From assembly GCF_017357245.1 (NCBI RefSeq), contig NZ_CP071613.1, positions 496,001 through 560,000 on the forward strand: a stretch of 64,000 nucleotides of DNA, given 5' to 3'. The position numbers were made by a program, and so were the translations under genes. Source of the stretch: Rhizobium bangladeshense (GTDB lineage Bacteria; Pseudomonadota; Alphaproteobacteria; Rhizobiales; Rhizobiaceae). The notes beneath the pieces are model-generated. The model saw nothing but the letters and a program-made list of their open reading frames with translations. It did no database searches and was not told the origin of the DNA. Every line of letters starts with the position of its first letter. Positions within the stretch are counted from its first letter, which is position 1. Positions 1 through 8,673 of the stretch are shown here, one piece after another.

Positions 1-123
1 GCGGGTCGCTCCAAGACAAAACCCGCTCGATCCGGCTGTCTTTTCGAGCACGGCCCAGGCTGCATCTGTCACGTCGCGGCCGATGCCGTCTCCGGGCAGA
101 AGGGCGATCTTGTAGGACTTCAT
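1..123 (-). CDS. isopropylmalate/tartrate dehydrogenase-like protein, N-terminal part
   Basis: Only the first 41 codons lie in the window; the gene continues beyond base 1. The N-terminus (MKSYKIALLPGDGIGRDVTD) carries the GDGIG nucleotide-binding signature of the isocitrate/isopropylmalate dehydrogenase family, whose members oxidatively decarboxylate 2-hydroxy acids such as isopropylmalate or tartrate with NAD(P). It starts 9 bases after the stop of the aldehyde dehydrogenase gene with GGAG just before the ATG, so it is probably the next gene in the same transcript. The catabolic setting, away from any leucine genes, makes tartrate or 3-isopropylmalate-like catabolic substrates more likely than leucine synthesis. 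That is inference, since the substrate-determining part is outside the window. Confidence 0.75.
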   Translation of the reverse strand, partial: MKSYKIALLPGDGIGRDVTDAAWAVLEKTAGSSGFCLGATR

Positions 124-132
124 CGCAGCTCC

Positions 133-1596
133 TTAAAGGCTGATGAGCACACTCTTGCTCTTGCGGTTGGCGAGATAGGCTTCGCGGCCGAGATCCTTAC
201 CGATGCCGGACTGCTTGTAGCCGCCGGTCGGCAGGATATGGTCGCGCGAGCGGCCGTAACGGTTGACCCAGACGGTGCCGGCCTGCAGGCGGCGGGTGAG
301 GCGGATCGCACGGGAGAGATCGCGGGTGAAGAGGCCGGCTGCCAGCCCATAGGATGGATGGTCGGCGAGCCTCAGCGCCTCCTCCTCATCCTCGAAGGTC
401 TGGATGGTCAGGACCGGTCCGAAGATTTCCTCGAGAACCGCCGGCGATGTTGCCGTCACGCCCGAAATCAGCGTCGGTGCGTAGAAATAACCCTCGCGGT
501 CGAGCCGGCGGCCACCCGTAAGGCATTCGGCCCCGTCGTCGATGGCAGCGCGGATGATGCCATCCATGCGGGCGATCTGGCGTTCGGAGATGACGGGCGA
601 ATAATCGGTCGTTTCCTCCCAGGTCGGCCCCGGCCGGATTGCCGCCAGTCTGGAAAGCAGTGCTGCTGCGAGCGCGTCCGCAACCTTGGCCTCGACGATG
701 AGGCGCGATCCGCATATGCAGGCCTGGCCGGCATTGGACAAAATGCTGGCGGCGATGGCGCCTGCCGCGTGATCGAGATCGGCATCCGCGAAGACCAACT
801 GAGGACTCTTGCCGCCGAGCTCCAGCGTCATCGGCTTCACCCCCGTACGGGCAATGTTGGCCATGATCGCCGCACCGGCCGCGGTTGAGCCGGTGAAGCT
901 GACTTTGGAAATTCCCGGATGCCCGGTGATGGCGGTTCCGGTGGTGGGACCGTCACCAAGGACGACGTTGACGAGACCGGCCGGCAGGCCGGCCCGCACC
1001 GAGAGCTCGGCAAGATAGAGTGTCGAAAACGGCGTCATCTCCGATGGCTTCAACACCACCGCATTGCCCGCTGCCAGCGCCGGGCCAAGCTTCCAACCTG
1101 CCATCGACAAGGGAAAATTCCAGGGGGTGATGGCACCGACGACGCCATAGGGCTCGGTCATGATCATGCCGAAATTCGCGTCGTCGGTTGGGGCGAGATC
1201 GCCGCCTTCCTTATCGGCGAATTCGGCAAAGAAGCGGATCTGCTCGGCGGTAACGGTGATATCGCCGGCGACGAGATGGCCGACGGGTCGGGTTGAGGAG
1301 AGCGACTCAAGCCTGGCGAGAGTCTCCGCCTCGGCTTCGATGAGGTCCGCCCAGCGCTGCAGCGCCGTGGTGCGTTCACGCGGCCGCACGCCGCCCCAAT
1401 TGCTCCTGTCTAACGCCTCCCTTGCCGTTTCAACGGCCTGATCGACAAGGGCAGCGTCGGCAAGCGGACAGCCGGCATAGGGCTTGCCGTCGGACGGCCG
1501 ATACATGTCGATGACGGCTTCGGCCGGCATCAGCCGGCCGCCGATGAAATGTCCCACCGGCAGGGAAATCGTGTTCGGATCGAAGCTGAGTGTCAT
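133..1596 (-). CDS. NAD(P)-dependent aldehyde dehydrogenase
   Basis: A 487-residue, full-length aldehyde dehydrogenase that oxidises an aldehyde to the carboxylate with NAD(P). The oxyanion Asn is near residue 160 (TPWNF), the general base Glu near 259 (LELGGKSP), and the catalytic Cys near 293 in GQACICGSR. The glycine-rich cofactor motif FTGST is near 234-238. It lies between a cupin gene and the isopropylmalate-dehydrogenase-like gene on the same strand with short gaps, so it likely acts in the same catabolic route. The family is broad (betaine, gamma-aminobutyraldehyde, aromatic aldehydes); the sequence alone does not fix the substrate. The ATG at 1596 follows GAGGACACGCA, a reasonable ribosome binding site. 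Confidence 0.93.
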   Translation of the reverse strand: MTLSFDPNTISLPVGHFIGGRLMPAEAVIDMYRPSDGKPYAGCPLADAALVDQAVETAREALDRSNWGGVRPRERTTALQRWADLIEAEAETLARLESLSSTRPVGHLVAGDITVTAEQIRFFAEFADKEGGDLAPTDDANFGMIMTEPYGVVGAITPWNFPLSMAGWKLGPALAAGNAVVLKPSEMTPFSTLYLAELSVRAGLPAGLVNVVLGDGPTTGTAITGHPGISKVSFTGSTAAGAAIMANIARTGVKPMTLELGGKSPQLVFADADLDHAAGAIAASILSNAGQACICGSRLIVEAKVADALAAALLSRLAAIRPGPTWEETTDYSPVISERQIARMDGIIRAAIDDGAECLTGGRRLDREGYFYAPTLISGVTATSPAVLEEIFGPVLTIQTFEDEEEALRLADHPSYGLAAGLFTRDLSRAIRLTRRLQAGTVWVNRYGRSRDHILPTGGYKQSGIGKDLGREAYLANRKSKSVLISL

Positions 1597-1740
1597 TGCG
1601 TGTCCTCGGCATGAGCTGACGTAAGCCTAGCTTGGGAACACGAGCAGCATGCTTCGACCGGGAATGCTGCGGCGGATAAAAATTGCGTTTTCCGCGCCGA
1701 CGCCAGTCAAATCTACGGCTGGCGCCGGGCCGCCGCACCG

Positions 1741-2094
1741 TCACGTCACGGTCACGTAGATCTTGCGAACCGTCTCGATCGTCTTCCAGACGCCGGAAAA
1801 GCCAGGCTTCATGACGAAACTGTCGCCGGCCTTGTAGATCACCGGTTCTCCTCCGTCCGGCGTGAGTTCGACCAGGCCGGAAAGAATGTGGCAGAACTCG
1901 AATGTCTCGCCCTTGATCGAACGCGTCTCACCGGGCGTTGCTTCCCATACGCCGGTATGAACCGTCTCGGCGCAAGCGACGTCCTGCGCCCAGGTCTTGA
2001 AGGTGGGATTGCCCGCGATCAGGCGCTCGGGAAGGGGGCCGGATTCGCGCGGCGTCTGCGATGGGTTGGCGTCGATTGTCTTGAGCAGGGACAT
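1741..2094 (-). CDS. cupin domain protein (DUF861/cupin_3 type)
   Basis: A 117-residue single-domain cupin. The core has the pattern of the DUF861-type cupins (GVWEATPGETRS, then EFCHILSGLVELTPDGGEP, then AGDSFVMKPGFSGVWKTIE), with the GDSFVMKPG segment near residues 90-98. Such small cupins are often (S)-ureidoglycine aminohydrolase-like or have no known activity. The start has a good ribosome binding site (GGAAAGGAAATCC). It is third in the five-gene minus-strand run, between the hydroxyacid dehydrogenase and the aldehyde dehydrogenase. It could be an enzyme on an unstable intermediate or a small-molecule-binding accessory; I cannot decide. Confidence 0.85.
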   Translation of the reverse strand: MSLLKTIDANPSQTPRESGPLPERLIAGNPTFKTWAQDVACAETVHTGVWEATPGETRSIKGETFEFCHILSGLVELTPDGGEPVIYKAGDSFVMKPGFSGVWKTIETVRKIYVTVT

Positions 2095-2132
2095 GGATTT
2101 CCTTTCCGAGGTGCAGATGGTGGGTGAGATGA

Positions 2133-3056
2133 TCAGTAGCCGCGGCTGCGATCGACCAGTCCGATCGGGTCGAGGCCCGCCTGGTGCCGTTTGATGTTCC
2201 CGATCACCGCCACCGCCGCGGTTTCGGCTTGGGTGACGCTGGCAATGTGCGGCGTCAGCAGTATTTTGGGATGGTTCCAGAAGGCGTGGCCCGATGGCAG
2301 CGGCTCCGGTTCGGTGACATCGACGACGGCGCCGGAGAGATGCCCGGTGTCGAGCGCGCCGACGAGGGCTTCATGATCCAGCTGCGCGCCGCGACCGGCG
2401 TGAACGAGCGCAGCCCCGACGGGAAGCCTCGAGAAAAGCTCGACATTCAGGAAGCCGCGCGTTTCCTCCGTCAGCGGCAGCATGCAGACGAGAATGTCGC
2501 TGGTTTCAAGCAGGGCCTGCAGTCCTTCCCCTCCGCTGAGGCATCGAACACGGTCGATCGCGCGCGGAGTGCGGCTCCAACCGGACAGCGGAAAGCCGAA
2601 GGGACGCAAACTCTCAAGCACTGCACTTCCCAGCATGCCGAGCCCCAGCACGCCGATGCGGCGCTCTGCGGCCTGAACGGCTGGGATCGGCTGCCAGATC
2701 CCGCGCCGCTGCTGGTCGAGATAGGCCGGCAGGTGACGATGGAGTGCGAGGACGGCCAGCGTCGCATATTCCTGCATCATTCTAACAATGCCGTCCTCGA
2801 CCATGCGCACCACTTTGACCTCGGCGGGCACGGCATCGATGCGGAACTGATCGATGCCGGCGCCGATCGAAAACAGGATTTCGAGATTGCGGTAGCGCGC
2901 GAGATCATCCGGCACGGTCCAGGTGATCAGGTAGCGCACGGCCTCCGGTTCAACTGAGGCCGGATCCATGGCGAAGGCTATGCCGGGCAGTTCGCGCGCG
3001 AAGGCTTCGGCGAATATGGCGCCGCGCTTCGCATCGGAATTGAAGAGAAAGGTCAT
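2133..3056 (-). CDS. D-2-hydroxyacid dehydrogenase, glyoxylate/hydroxypyruvate reductase A-like
   Basis: A 307-residue D-isomer-specific 2-hydroxyacid dehydrogenase, the length expected for the GhrA branch, which reduces glyoxylate or hydroxypyruvate. The NAD(P)-binding Rossmann motif is [12 protein letters not shown] near residues 134-145. The catalytic Arg is in HAGRGAQLD, and a Glu ([11 protein letters not shown]) and a His (LTPHIASVT) complete the triad pattern. A strong AGGAG precedes the ATG at 3056. It is co-directional with the deacylase upstream (24-base gap) and the cupin downstream (38-base gap). In this setting it probably interconverts a 2-keto and a 2-hydroxy acid released by the deacylase route; that role is inferred from position only. 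Confidence 0.88.
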   Translation of the reverse strand: MTFLFNSDAKRGAIFAEAFARELPGIAFAMDPASVEPEAVRYLITWTVPDDLARYRNLEILFSIGAGIDQFRIDAVPAEVKVVRMVEDGIVRMMQEYATLAVLALHRHLPAYLDQQRRGIWQPIPAVQAAERRIGVLGLGMLGSAVLESLRPFGFPLSGWSRTPRAIDRVRCLSGGEGLQALLETSDILVCMLPLTEETRGFLNVELFSRLPVGAALVHAGRGAQLDHEALVGALDTGHLSGAVVDVTEPEPLPSGHAFWNHPKILLTPHIASVTQAETAAVAVIGNIKRHQAGLDPIGLVDRSRGY

Positions 3057-3080
3057 TGCATCGGCTCCTTGATCGAACTG

Positions 3081-4205
3081 TCAGACGGTGCAATGTCGGG
3101 CGAGTGCCTCGATCATCGACTGGCATGCCTGGATTTCGCTCGCGAGGATGAATTCGTCCGGCCTATGAGCACGGGCGATATCGCCCGGCCCGCAGATGAT
3201 CGCCTCAATGCCAGCGCGCTGGAAAAGGCCGGCCTCGGTGCCATAGCTGACGGCGGCCAGCGGCTCGATACCTGTGAGTTCGCCAAGCAAGCGCGTAAGC
3301 GGCGCATCGGCGGCAAGCGACAGCGCCGGATAGGCGCTGAGTTCGCGCCATTCCACCTGGAAACCGCGTTGCGGCAGCGCCTCGGCCGCGACCCGCAGCG
3401 GCTCCAGCAGCGTGGCCGGATCGATGCCGGAAATGGCTCTGGCTTCGAACTCGGCCTCGCAGCTATCGGGAATGATGTTGACGGCCTGCCCGCCCTTCAA
3501 CGTGCCGACCTGGAGCGAGGAATAGGACGGTTCGAACACATGCTCGAACGGGCCCTGCGTCAGCCGCTCGGCTTCGGCGCTGGCGCAGGCCAAGACCTCG
3601 GTCATCGCATGGATTGCATTCAGCCCCCGGTCCGGGCGCGAGGAGTGGCCGGACCGGCCCCTGACCGTCAGCCGGGCGGCCGCCTTGCCCTTGTGGGCGC
3701 GGACCGCCCGCATGCCGCTCGGTTCGCCGATGATCGCGCCGAGCGGATGTGCGCAGAGTTCAGGCAGGCGCGCGATCATGTGCGGGACGCCGCGGCAGCC
3801 TGCCTCCTCATCATAGGAAAAGGCGAGATGGATGGGCCGGCGGAGCCGTATCGCCGCGAGCGCCGGGACGGCGGCAAGCACGACGGCGAGAAAGCCCTTC
3901 ATGTCGGTGGTTCCGCGACCGTAGAGACGGTCCGTTTCGGCGCGTAGGCGGAACGGATCGCTGCTCCACCCGCCTTCGGCGGCGGGGACGACGTCCATAT
4001 GGCCGGAGAGGATATAGCCCGGTGTCTCCCTTGGGCCGATCGTGGCGAAGAGGTTCGACCGGTCGCCCTCGGGGCCGGGAAGCTCGGTGGCGGCAATGCC
4101 GCAATTTTGCAGGTATTGCCGGATCCATCCAACGATCCCGCCGTTTGGCGTGCCGACGACGGAGGGAAAGCCAACAAGCCTCTCGAGGATTTCAATTGTC
4201 TGCAT
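3081..4205 (-). CDS. argE: M20 family acetylornithine deacetylase-like hydrolase
   Basis: A 374-residue M20 metallopeptidase-fold amidohydrolase of the ArgE type, which removes acetyl or another acyl group from an amino acid. Visible are SGHMDVVPA (metal-binding His/Asp, near residues 65-75), YGRGTTDMKG, the catalytic Glu pair YDEEAGCRG, and a late metal His in ICGPGDIARAHRPDEF. The open frame extends to a GTG at 4217. The ATG at 4205, preceded by GTGAGGACGCTC with AGGA at the right distance, is the better start. It heads the minus-strand catabolic run and faces a divergent acetyltransferase, so a catabolic N-acyl substrate is at least as likely as arginine synthesis. The family call is firm; the symbol is a homology label. 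Confidence 0.87.
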   Translation of the reverse strand: MQTIEILERLVGFPSVVGTPNGGIVGWIRQYLQNCGIAATELPGPEGDRSNLFATIGPRETPGYILSGHMDVVPAAEGGWSSDPFRLRAETDRLYGRGTTDMKGFLAVVLAAVPALAAIRLRRPIHLAFSYDEEAGCRGVPHMIARLPELCAHPLGAIIGEPSGMRAVRAHKGKAAARLTVRGRSGHSSRPDRGLNAIHAMTEVLACASAEAERLTQGPFEHVFEPSYSSLQVGTLKGGQAVNIIPDSCEAEFEARAISGIDPATLLEPLRVAAEALPQRGFQVEWRELSAYPALSLAADAPLTRLLGELTGIEPLAAVSYGTEAGLFQRAGIEAIICGPGDIARAHRPDEFILASEIQACQSMIEALARHCTV

Positions 4206-4463
4206 GAGCGTCCTCACGGCGCGTAATATCGAATTGCGACCGGGCTCTTGCGGTCAACGGCGCCACGGGGGCGGGGTCTGGTCAATGACTATAGAGACCG
4301 GCCCAGGCTTTATTTGCCGAAAGTGGAGCGGATTTGGACGATTGTTGTGTTTGCGCGGGCTTCGCCAGTGAATTGTATCGTGCGATCCGTCCTAATCTCG
4401 ATATGGGAATATCCTGGGCAGCTTTCCCCGGGGGTTGGCCGGACATGCGCCAGGAGGGCGGGA

Positions 4464-5366
4464 GTGAGTGCACTGACATCCGAATCCAGATTGGTCGATA
4501 GTTTCGAAACGCGCATGATCGGGATCGACAGTGTCGACCTCGACAAGCTGCATGCGCTTTCGATGTCCGTCGCTTGGCCGCATCGCCGTGAAGACTGGCA
4601 GTTCCTGCGCGAATTCGGGCAGGGCGTCGCGGCCATCGATGAAATCGGCCGCATCCTCGGCTCTGCGATGTGGTTTCCCTATGACGACCGGTTCGCCACG
4701 ATCGGTATGGTCATCACCTCGCCGCGCCTGCAGGCGAATGGCGCTGGGCAGTGGCTGATGGGCCACGCGCTCAACCAGGTGGCCGACAGAAATCTCGGGC
4801 TGAACGCGACGCGGGCGGCGCGGCGGCTTTATCTATCCTTGGATTTTGTCCTTGAGGCGCCCGTCTTTCAATGCCAGGGCGAAGCGATATTGCCGCCGGA
4901 TGTGGGATTGCCGGCCGGAGCCGTGGTGCGGCCCGTGGACGCGGGAGATATGGAGGAGATCGCGGAACTCGATAGCCTGGCCTTCGGCACTGATCGGAGG
5001 GCGCTTTTGGCTCGGCTCATGGCTCATTCCAAGGGCGTCGTGCTTGTCCGCGCCGGCCGGATCGAGGCCTTCTCCCTTTGCCGAAGGTTCGGGCGCGGCC
5101 ATGTCGTCGGCCCGGTGGTGGCCCGCAGTGATACTGATGCGATTGCCGTCGTCCATCCGCATGCGCTTGAGCATGCGGGGTCATTCCTGCGCCTCGACAC
5201 ACGCGAGAAAGCCGGGATATTTGCCGATTTTCTCTCCCGCTGCGGCCTTGCTGTCTACGACTTCGTGACAACCATGTCGCTGGGCGACCCCTGGCTCCCG
5301 GTTCCGGGCCGCCACGCTGGGCATCAGCCGAAAACCTATGCGCTCGTGAGCCAGGCGCTCGGCTGA
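4464..5366 (+). CDS. GNAT family N-acetyltransferase, two-domain
   Basis: A 300-residue GNAT acyl-CoA transferase with a tandem architecture. The N-terminal half holds the acyl-CoA loop motif (LQANGAGQWLMGHAL, near residues 90-105). The C-terminal half (from about residue 150) resembles the degenerate GNAT domain Acetyltransf_18 common in such proteins. The open frame extends upstream, but a GTG at 4464 preceded by CAGGAGGGCGGGA gives the best start. It is divergent from the M20 deacylase gene, with 258 bases between the two starts that must hold both promoters. An acetyltransferase opposite a deacetylase suggests control of acetylation of one shared amine substrate, which is inference. Confidence 0.82.
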   Translation: MSALTSESRLVDSFETRMIGIDSVDLDKLHALSMSVAWPHRREDWQFLREFGQGVAAIDEIGRILGSAMWFPYDDRFATIGMVITSPRLQANGAGQWLMGHALNQVADRNLGLNATRAARRLYLSLDFVLEAPVFQCQGEAILPPDVGLPAGAVVRPVDAGDMEEIAELDSLAFGTDRRALLARLMAHSKGVVLVRAGRIEAFSLCRRFGRGHVVGPVVARSDTDAIAVVHPHALEHAGSFLRLDTREKAGIFADFLSRCGLAVYDFVTTMSLGDPWLPVPGRHAGHQPKTYALVSQALG

Positions 5367-5373
5367 CGCGGGC

Positions 5374-5577
5374 TCAAACGCCGGGGCAGATGGGCATGGC
5401 GGCCAAAGACTGGACACGTTCGGCTTCGGGTCGGAACGAACGATATTGCCATAGGCCTTCCGCAGTTTCTCGGCGGTATACGGTCTCGAGCCAGAACACG
5501 GTATCGTCGATCGGCAGAACGGGATGCCAAGCATACCACTCCGACCAGATCCTTCCTGGCTGCTCGTTATCCATCAT
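5374..5577 (-). CDS. small hypothetical protein
   Basis: I do not recognise a named family. The 67-residue product is rich in Trp and Tyr (WSEWYAWHPVLPIDDT, then FWLETVYRRE), and codon use matches its neighbours. The start chosen is the first of two adjacent ATG codons at 5575-5577, following GAGAGGGGCG. A frame start at 5592 is possible but has no clear binding site. It is convergent with the acetyltransferase gene, leaving 7 bases between the stops. No signal peptide or membrane segment is seen, so it is probably a soluble cytoplasmic protein. Confidence 0.6.
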   Translation of the reverse strand: MMDNEQPGRIWSEWYAWHPVLPIDDTVFWLETVYRRETAEGLWQYRSFRPEAERVQSLAAMPICPGV

Positions 5578-5876
5578 CGCCCCTCTCCCCATTCTTCAAG
5601 CGGTCAGCTCGAAAGATATTCAGCGAAAGAGAATTATATTACGAAGCTATTCTTTTGCGAAGATCGTTTTACCGCCGCCCGACATTGTCCCGGGCGCCGC
5701 GGCTCCCTTGCTGGGAATGGCTGAGGGTTGGCGCGGTCACTACGGATCGCGGTGAAAACAACGAACCTTGCTGAGCAGCGATCGTCGCAGGAGATCGGCG
5801 TCCCCGATCAGGCTTCGATAAATGAAGTCGAACGATCTCATTGCCGCTAGTGTGCCCGCACAAGAGGGCCGGATGC

Positions 5877-6218
5877 TCAGCCGAACGAGCGCAGCCCGAG
5901 ATAAGCGCCCAGGCTGACGGCAGCAATGGCGATTGTCAGCCTGGGTCTGGCGTCGTCCAACATTGCCGCCAGTAACAGGCAGAGCATCAGGACGACGGAT
6001 TTGGCCCATAGATTCTGATCGGAGATGGTGAAGGCGACTGCCGCCAGAAAGACGGCGCTTGCGACGATCGTCACGGGAGCGGATTCCTCGGCGAGATCGC
6101 CGCCGGAAAAATACGGGAGAAGAAAACGCCGCATGCTCAGGCCTGAAGCGACGCTCAGAAGAAGGCAGGTCAAGACAAGATGCAGCATGTGATCGGCCGT
6201 CGCTCTACAGATAGCCAT
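5877..6218 (-). CDS. small hydrophobic membrane protein, unknown function
   Basis: A 113-residue product dominated by hydrophobic stretches. One runs near residues 11-27 (LVLTCLLLSVASGL), one near 48-63 (VTIVASAVFLAAVAF), one near 72-87 (SVVLMLCLLLAAML), and one near 92-109, giving about four short membrane segments. It shows no enzyme motif. The start could be 6218 (GGAG 11 bases upstream) or the internal ATG at 6188, where the hydrophobic N-terminus begins. No operon partner is apparent: 283 bases separate it from the divergent LysR gene, and the gap of about 300 bases between 5577 and 5877 shows nothing I can name. Confidence 0.55.
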   Translation of the reverse strand: MAICRATADHMLHLVLTCLLLSVASGLSMRRFLLPYFSGGDLAEESAPVTIVASAVFLAAVAFTISDQNLWAKSVVLMLCLLLAAMLDDARPRLTIAIAAVSLGAYLGLRSFG

Positions 6219-6501
6219 CTAGAAGCAATCTCCGTGCCAGCCGCAAAAACGCGTCGTCGTGGAGACGATGTAGCGGTTAGGTGGCTATTTCAGCGGCGTC
6301 TCGACCCTTTTTTCGGCAATCACCTGGCTGTCCAGCCTGCAGAACGCGTGGATATTTTAACGAGCAGGGTCAGGGCGTGGGAGCCTTCACGCACCGCTTC
6401 ATTCCGGCGTTTCCGCCGACGCTGAAACCCGCTTGAGCTCGACTGATGATTTTTATATAGAGAACAATGATCCGCTTTAATTCCGGAAAAGAGATTATTC
6501 A

Positions 6502-7407
6502 TTGGACCTTTCGTCGATCGAGATATTCCTCGCCGTTGCCAGCGACCGCAGCGTTACGAAGGCCGCGAAGGCCGTCGGGCGGGTGCCGTCGAATGTGACG
6601 ACGCGCATCCAGCAATTGGAGGAGGATCTTGGCGCTTGCCTGTTCAGCCGTGATGGCAGAAAGATGACGCTGACACGGGAGGGGGAAACCTTTCTCGCCT
6701 ATGCCAACCGGCTTATGGCGCTTGCGCTCGAAGCGCGCCAGGCCGTGAGGCCTCTCGCTCCATCGGGAACATTGCGGGTGGGCACGATGGAAAGTACGGC
6801 GGCAAGCAGGCTGCCAGCGGCGCTGACGCAATTCAATCAGATGTGGCCCGATGTGTCGCTGCATCTGACGATGGGCGCATCTCGCGAACTCGCCCGCGAC
6901 GTTCTGGCCGACGCGCTGGATTGCGCACTGATTGCCCGCCCGCCGAAGACAATGTGCGAGGAGGATTCGGATTTCGATGCCGAACTCAAGGCGCTGGAGA
7001 TGGAGACGGTCTTCGTCGAAGATCTGTTGATCGTGCTCCCATCCGGACATCCCGCCATCAAATCCGCTGCCGACCTGCGTGTAGCATCGCTCGCGGCTTT
7101 GGAGCCCGGCTGCACCTATCGCCGCATTGCCGAAAACTGGGCGCGCAAATCGAGCTCCCTGCCGACGAGCGAACTCGGCTCCTACCACGCGATCCTGGCG
7201 AGCGTTGCGACCGGAAATGCGGCTGGTGTGATGCCGAGGTCCGTTCTCGATCTCATGCACTGGCCGACTGCCGTTCAGACTCATCAACTCGGGCCTGTCG
7301 AGACGCTGCTGGTGTACCGGAAGGACGACCGTCCCACCGCGTTCAGTGCCTTCCATGAGGTGCTCAGCGCCAGGAAAGGCAGAGATATCAGGCTGGTGAC
7401 GAACTAG
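6502..7407 (+). CDS. LysR family transcriptional regulator
   Basis: A 301-residue LysR-type regulator. The N-terminal winged helix-turn-helix spans about residues 1-60 (SIEIFLAVASDRSVTKAAKA, then NVTTRIQQLEEDLGACLFSR). The effector-binding domain follows from about residue 90, opening with the usual LRVGTMESTAASRLP. It starts with TTG after GGAAAAGAG. It sits 55 bases upstream of the HPP/CBS membrane protein gene on the same strand and may be co-transcribed with it, or it may control the upstream hydrophobic-protein gene across the 283-base gap. The inducer is unknown. In the upstream region I see no clean LysR box (T-N11-A with dyad symmetry) that I would defend. Confidence 0.92.
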   Translation: MDLSSIEIFLAVASDRSVTKAAKAVGRVPSNVTTRIQQLEEDLGACLFSRDGRKMTLTREGETFLAYANRLMALALEARQAVRPLAPSGTLRVGTMESTAASRLPAALTQFNQMWPDVSLHLTMGASRELARDVLADALDCALIARPPKTMCEEDSDFDAELKALEMETVFVEDLLIVLPSGHPAIKSAADLRVASLAALEPGCTYRRIAENWARKSSSLPTSELGSYHAILASVATGNAAGVMPRSVLDLMHWPTAVQTHQLGPVETLLVYRKDDRPTAFSAFHEVLSARKGRDIRLVTN

Positions 7408-7462
7408 CTCCTCCGTCTTCTCCTCCGCCCCAAGATAATCCTCATTTACAATTGGTCTTAGC

Positions 7463-8593
7463 ATGCAGTACCCCGTTTCGCCGAAGGTGGGACCGAGCCG
7501 TTTTCGCCGTTTGCGCCTGTTTTCGCCCATCCTTGCCGGCGCGACGTTAAGAGAACGATTGATCGCCTGTTTCGGCGCCTTGCTGGGCATCGGTCTCACC
7601 GGCGTCATCAGCGGTTATCTGTTCGGCCAGGGGCCGCATCTTCCGCTGATTGTTGCCCCGATGGGGGCGTCGGCGGTGTTGCTTTTCGCGGTGCCGGCAA
7701 GCCCGTTGGCGCAGCCATGGGCGATCATCGGCGGCAACACAATTTCCGCCCTGATGGGCATTATTGCAGCATATTTCATCCGTGATCCGATCATCGCCAC
7801 GGGCATCGGCGTTTCCCTGGCCATCGGGGCGATGTCGTTCACGCGATGCCTTCACCCGCCGGGAGGGGCTGCGGCACTGACCGCGGTGCTCGGCGGTCCT
7901 GTCGTCGCCGGCTGGGGATTCCTCTTTCCCTTCGTGCCGGTCGCTCTGAACTCCTGCATTCTCGTCGGGCTTGGGCTGCTGTTCCACAAGCTTTCAAGGC
8001 GGAATTATCCGCACGTCGTTCGCAAGCCGGCGGAGAACACCCACCAGACGATCGATCCGCCATCTGCCGCACGAGTCGGTTTTCGTGAGGAGGATGTCGA
8101 TGCCGCCCTCGAAGCGCTCGACGAAACCTTCGATATCGATCGCGCGGACCTCGGGAGACTGCTGCAGCAGGTGGAACTGCAGGCGACTATTCGATCAAAC
8201 GGCAAGATAAGCTGCGCCGATATCATGTCGCGTGACGTGATCGCCATCGGCGAGACGTCTGGGCCAGACGCGGCGCGGCATCTTCTTTTGAAGCATAATA
8301 TCCGCACCCTGCCGGTGAGGGATCCGGAAGGCCGTCTGATCGGTACTGTCGGCTTGCGTGAATTGTTTGCCTGCGGCGATACGATTGCCCACGCGATCTC
8401 CAAACCGGCGGTGGCGAGAGCTTCGGATGCTGCCCTGTCGCTGTTGCCCGTTCTGACGGATGGGCGCACCCATGCCGTCATCATTGTCGACGACGACCAC
8501 CGGATTCTCGGCCTGATATCGCAGACGGACCTCTTGAGCGCCGTGGCGCGGCTGCTGCCGAACGACGGCGGCAAGATTGCCGCCGTGGCGTGA
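7463..8593 (+). CDS. HPP family membrane protein with CBS domains
   Basis: A 376-residue integral membrane protein. The N-terminal half (about residues 25-190) has four hydrophobic segments and the family signature HPPGGA near residue 130. The C-terminal half (about 240-365) is a CBS pair, a nucleotide-sensing module (CADIMSRDVIAIGE, then LPVRDPEGRLIGTVGLREL, then AVIIVDDDHRILGLISQTDLL). Some HPP proteins have been linked to nitrite or other anion transport; the CBS pair suggests gating by adenine nucleotides. The gene follows the LysR gene closely and ends 80 bases from the convergent ydiJ gene. The substrate cannot be read from the sequence. Confidence 0.87.
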   Translation: MQYPVSPKVGPSRFRRLRLFSPILAGATLRERLIACFGALLGIGLTGVISGYLFGQGPHLPLIVAPMGASAVLLFAVPASPLAQPWAIIGGNTISALMGIIAAYFIRDPIIATGIGVSLAIGAMSFTRCLHPPGGAAALTAVLGGPVVAGWGFLFPFVPVALNSCILVGLGLLFHKLSRRNYPHVVRKPAENTHQTIDPPSAARVGFREEDVDAALEALDETFDIDRADLGRLLQQVELQATIRSNGKISCADIMSRDVIAIGETSGPDAARHLLLKHNIRTLPVRDPEGRLIGTVGLRELFACGDTIAHAISKPAVARASDAALSLLPVLTDGRTHAVIIVDDDHRILGLISQTDLLSAVARLLPNDGGKIAAVA

Positions 8594-8673
8594 ACTAGCG
8601 GGCGGCTCGGACTGCCTCGGACGATCTTGCCGTCCCCGTCTGCATGCTTGGTCGTGCGCGCGGAATTGCCACC

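Noticed and set aside
5740..6009. An 89-codon minus-strand frame overlapping the hydrophobic protein gene
   Set aside because: It overlaps a frame with coherent membrane segments in another frame; only its last 33 residues look protein-like and they have no homologue I recognise.
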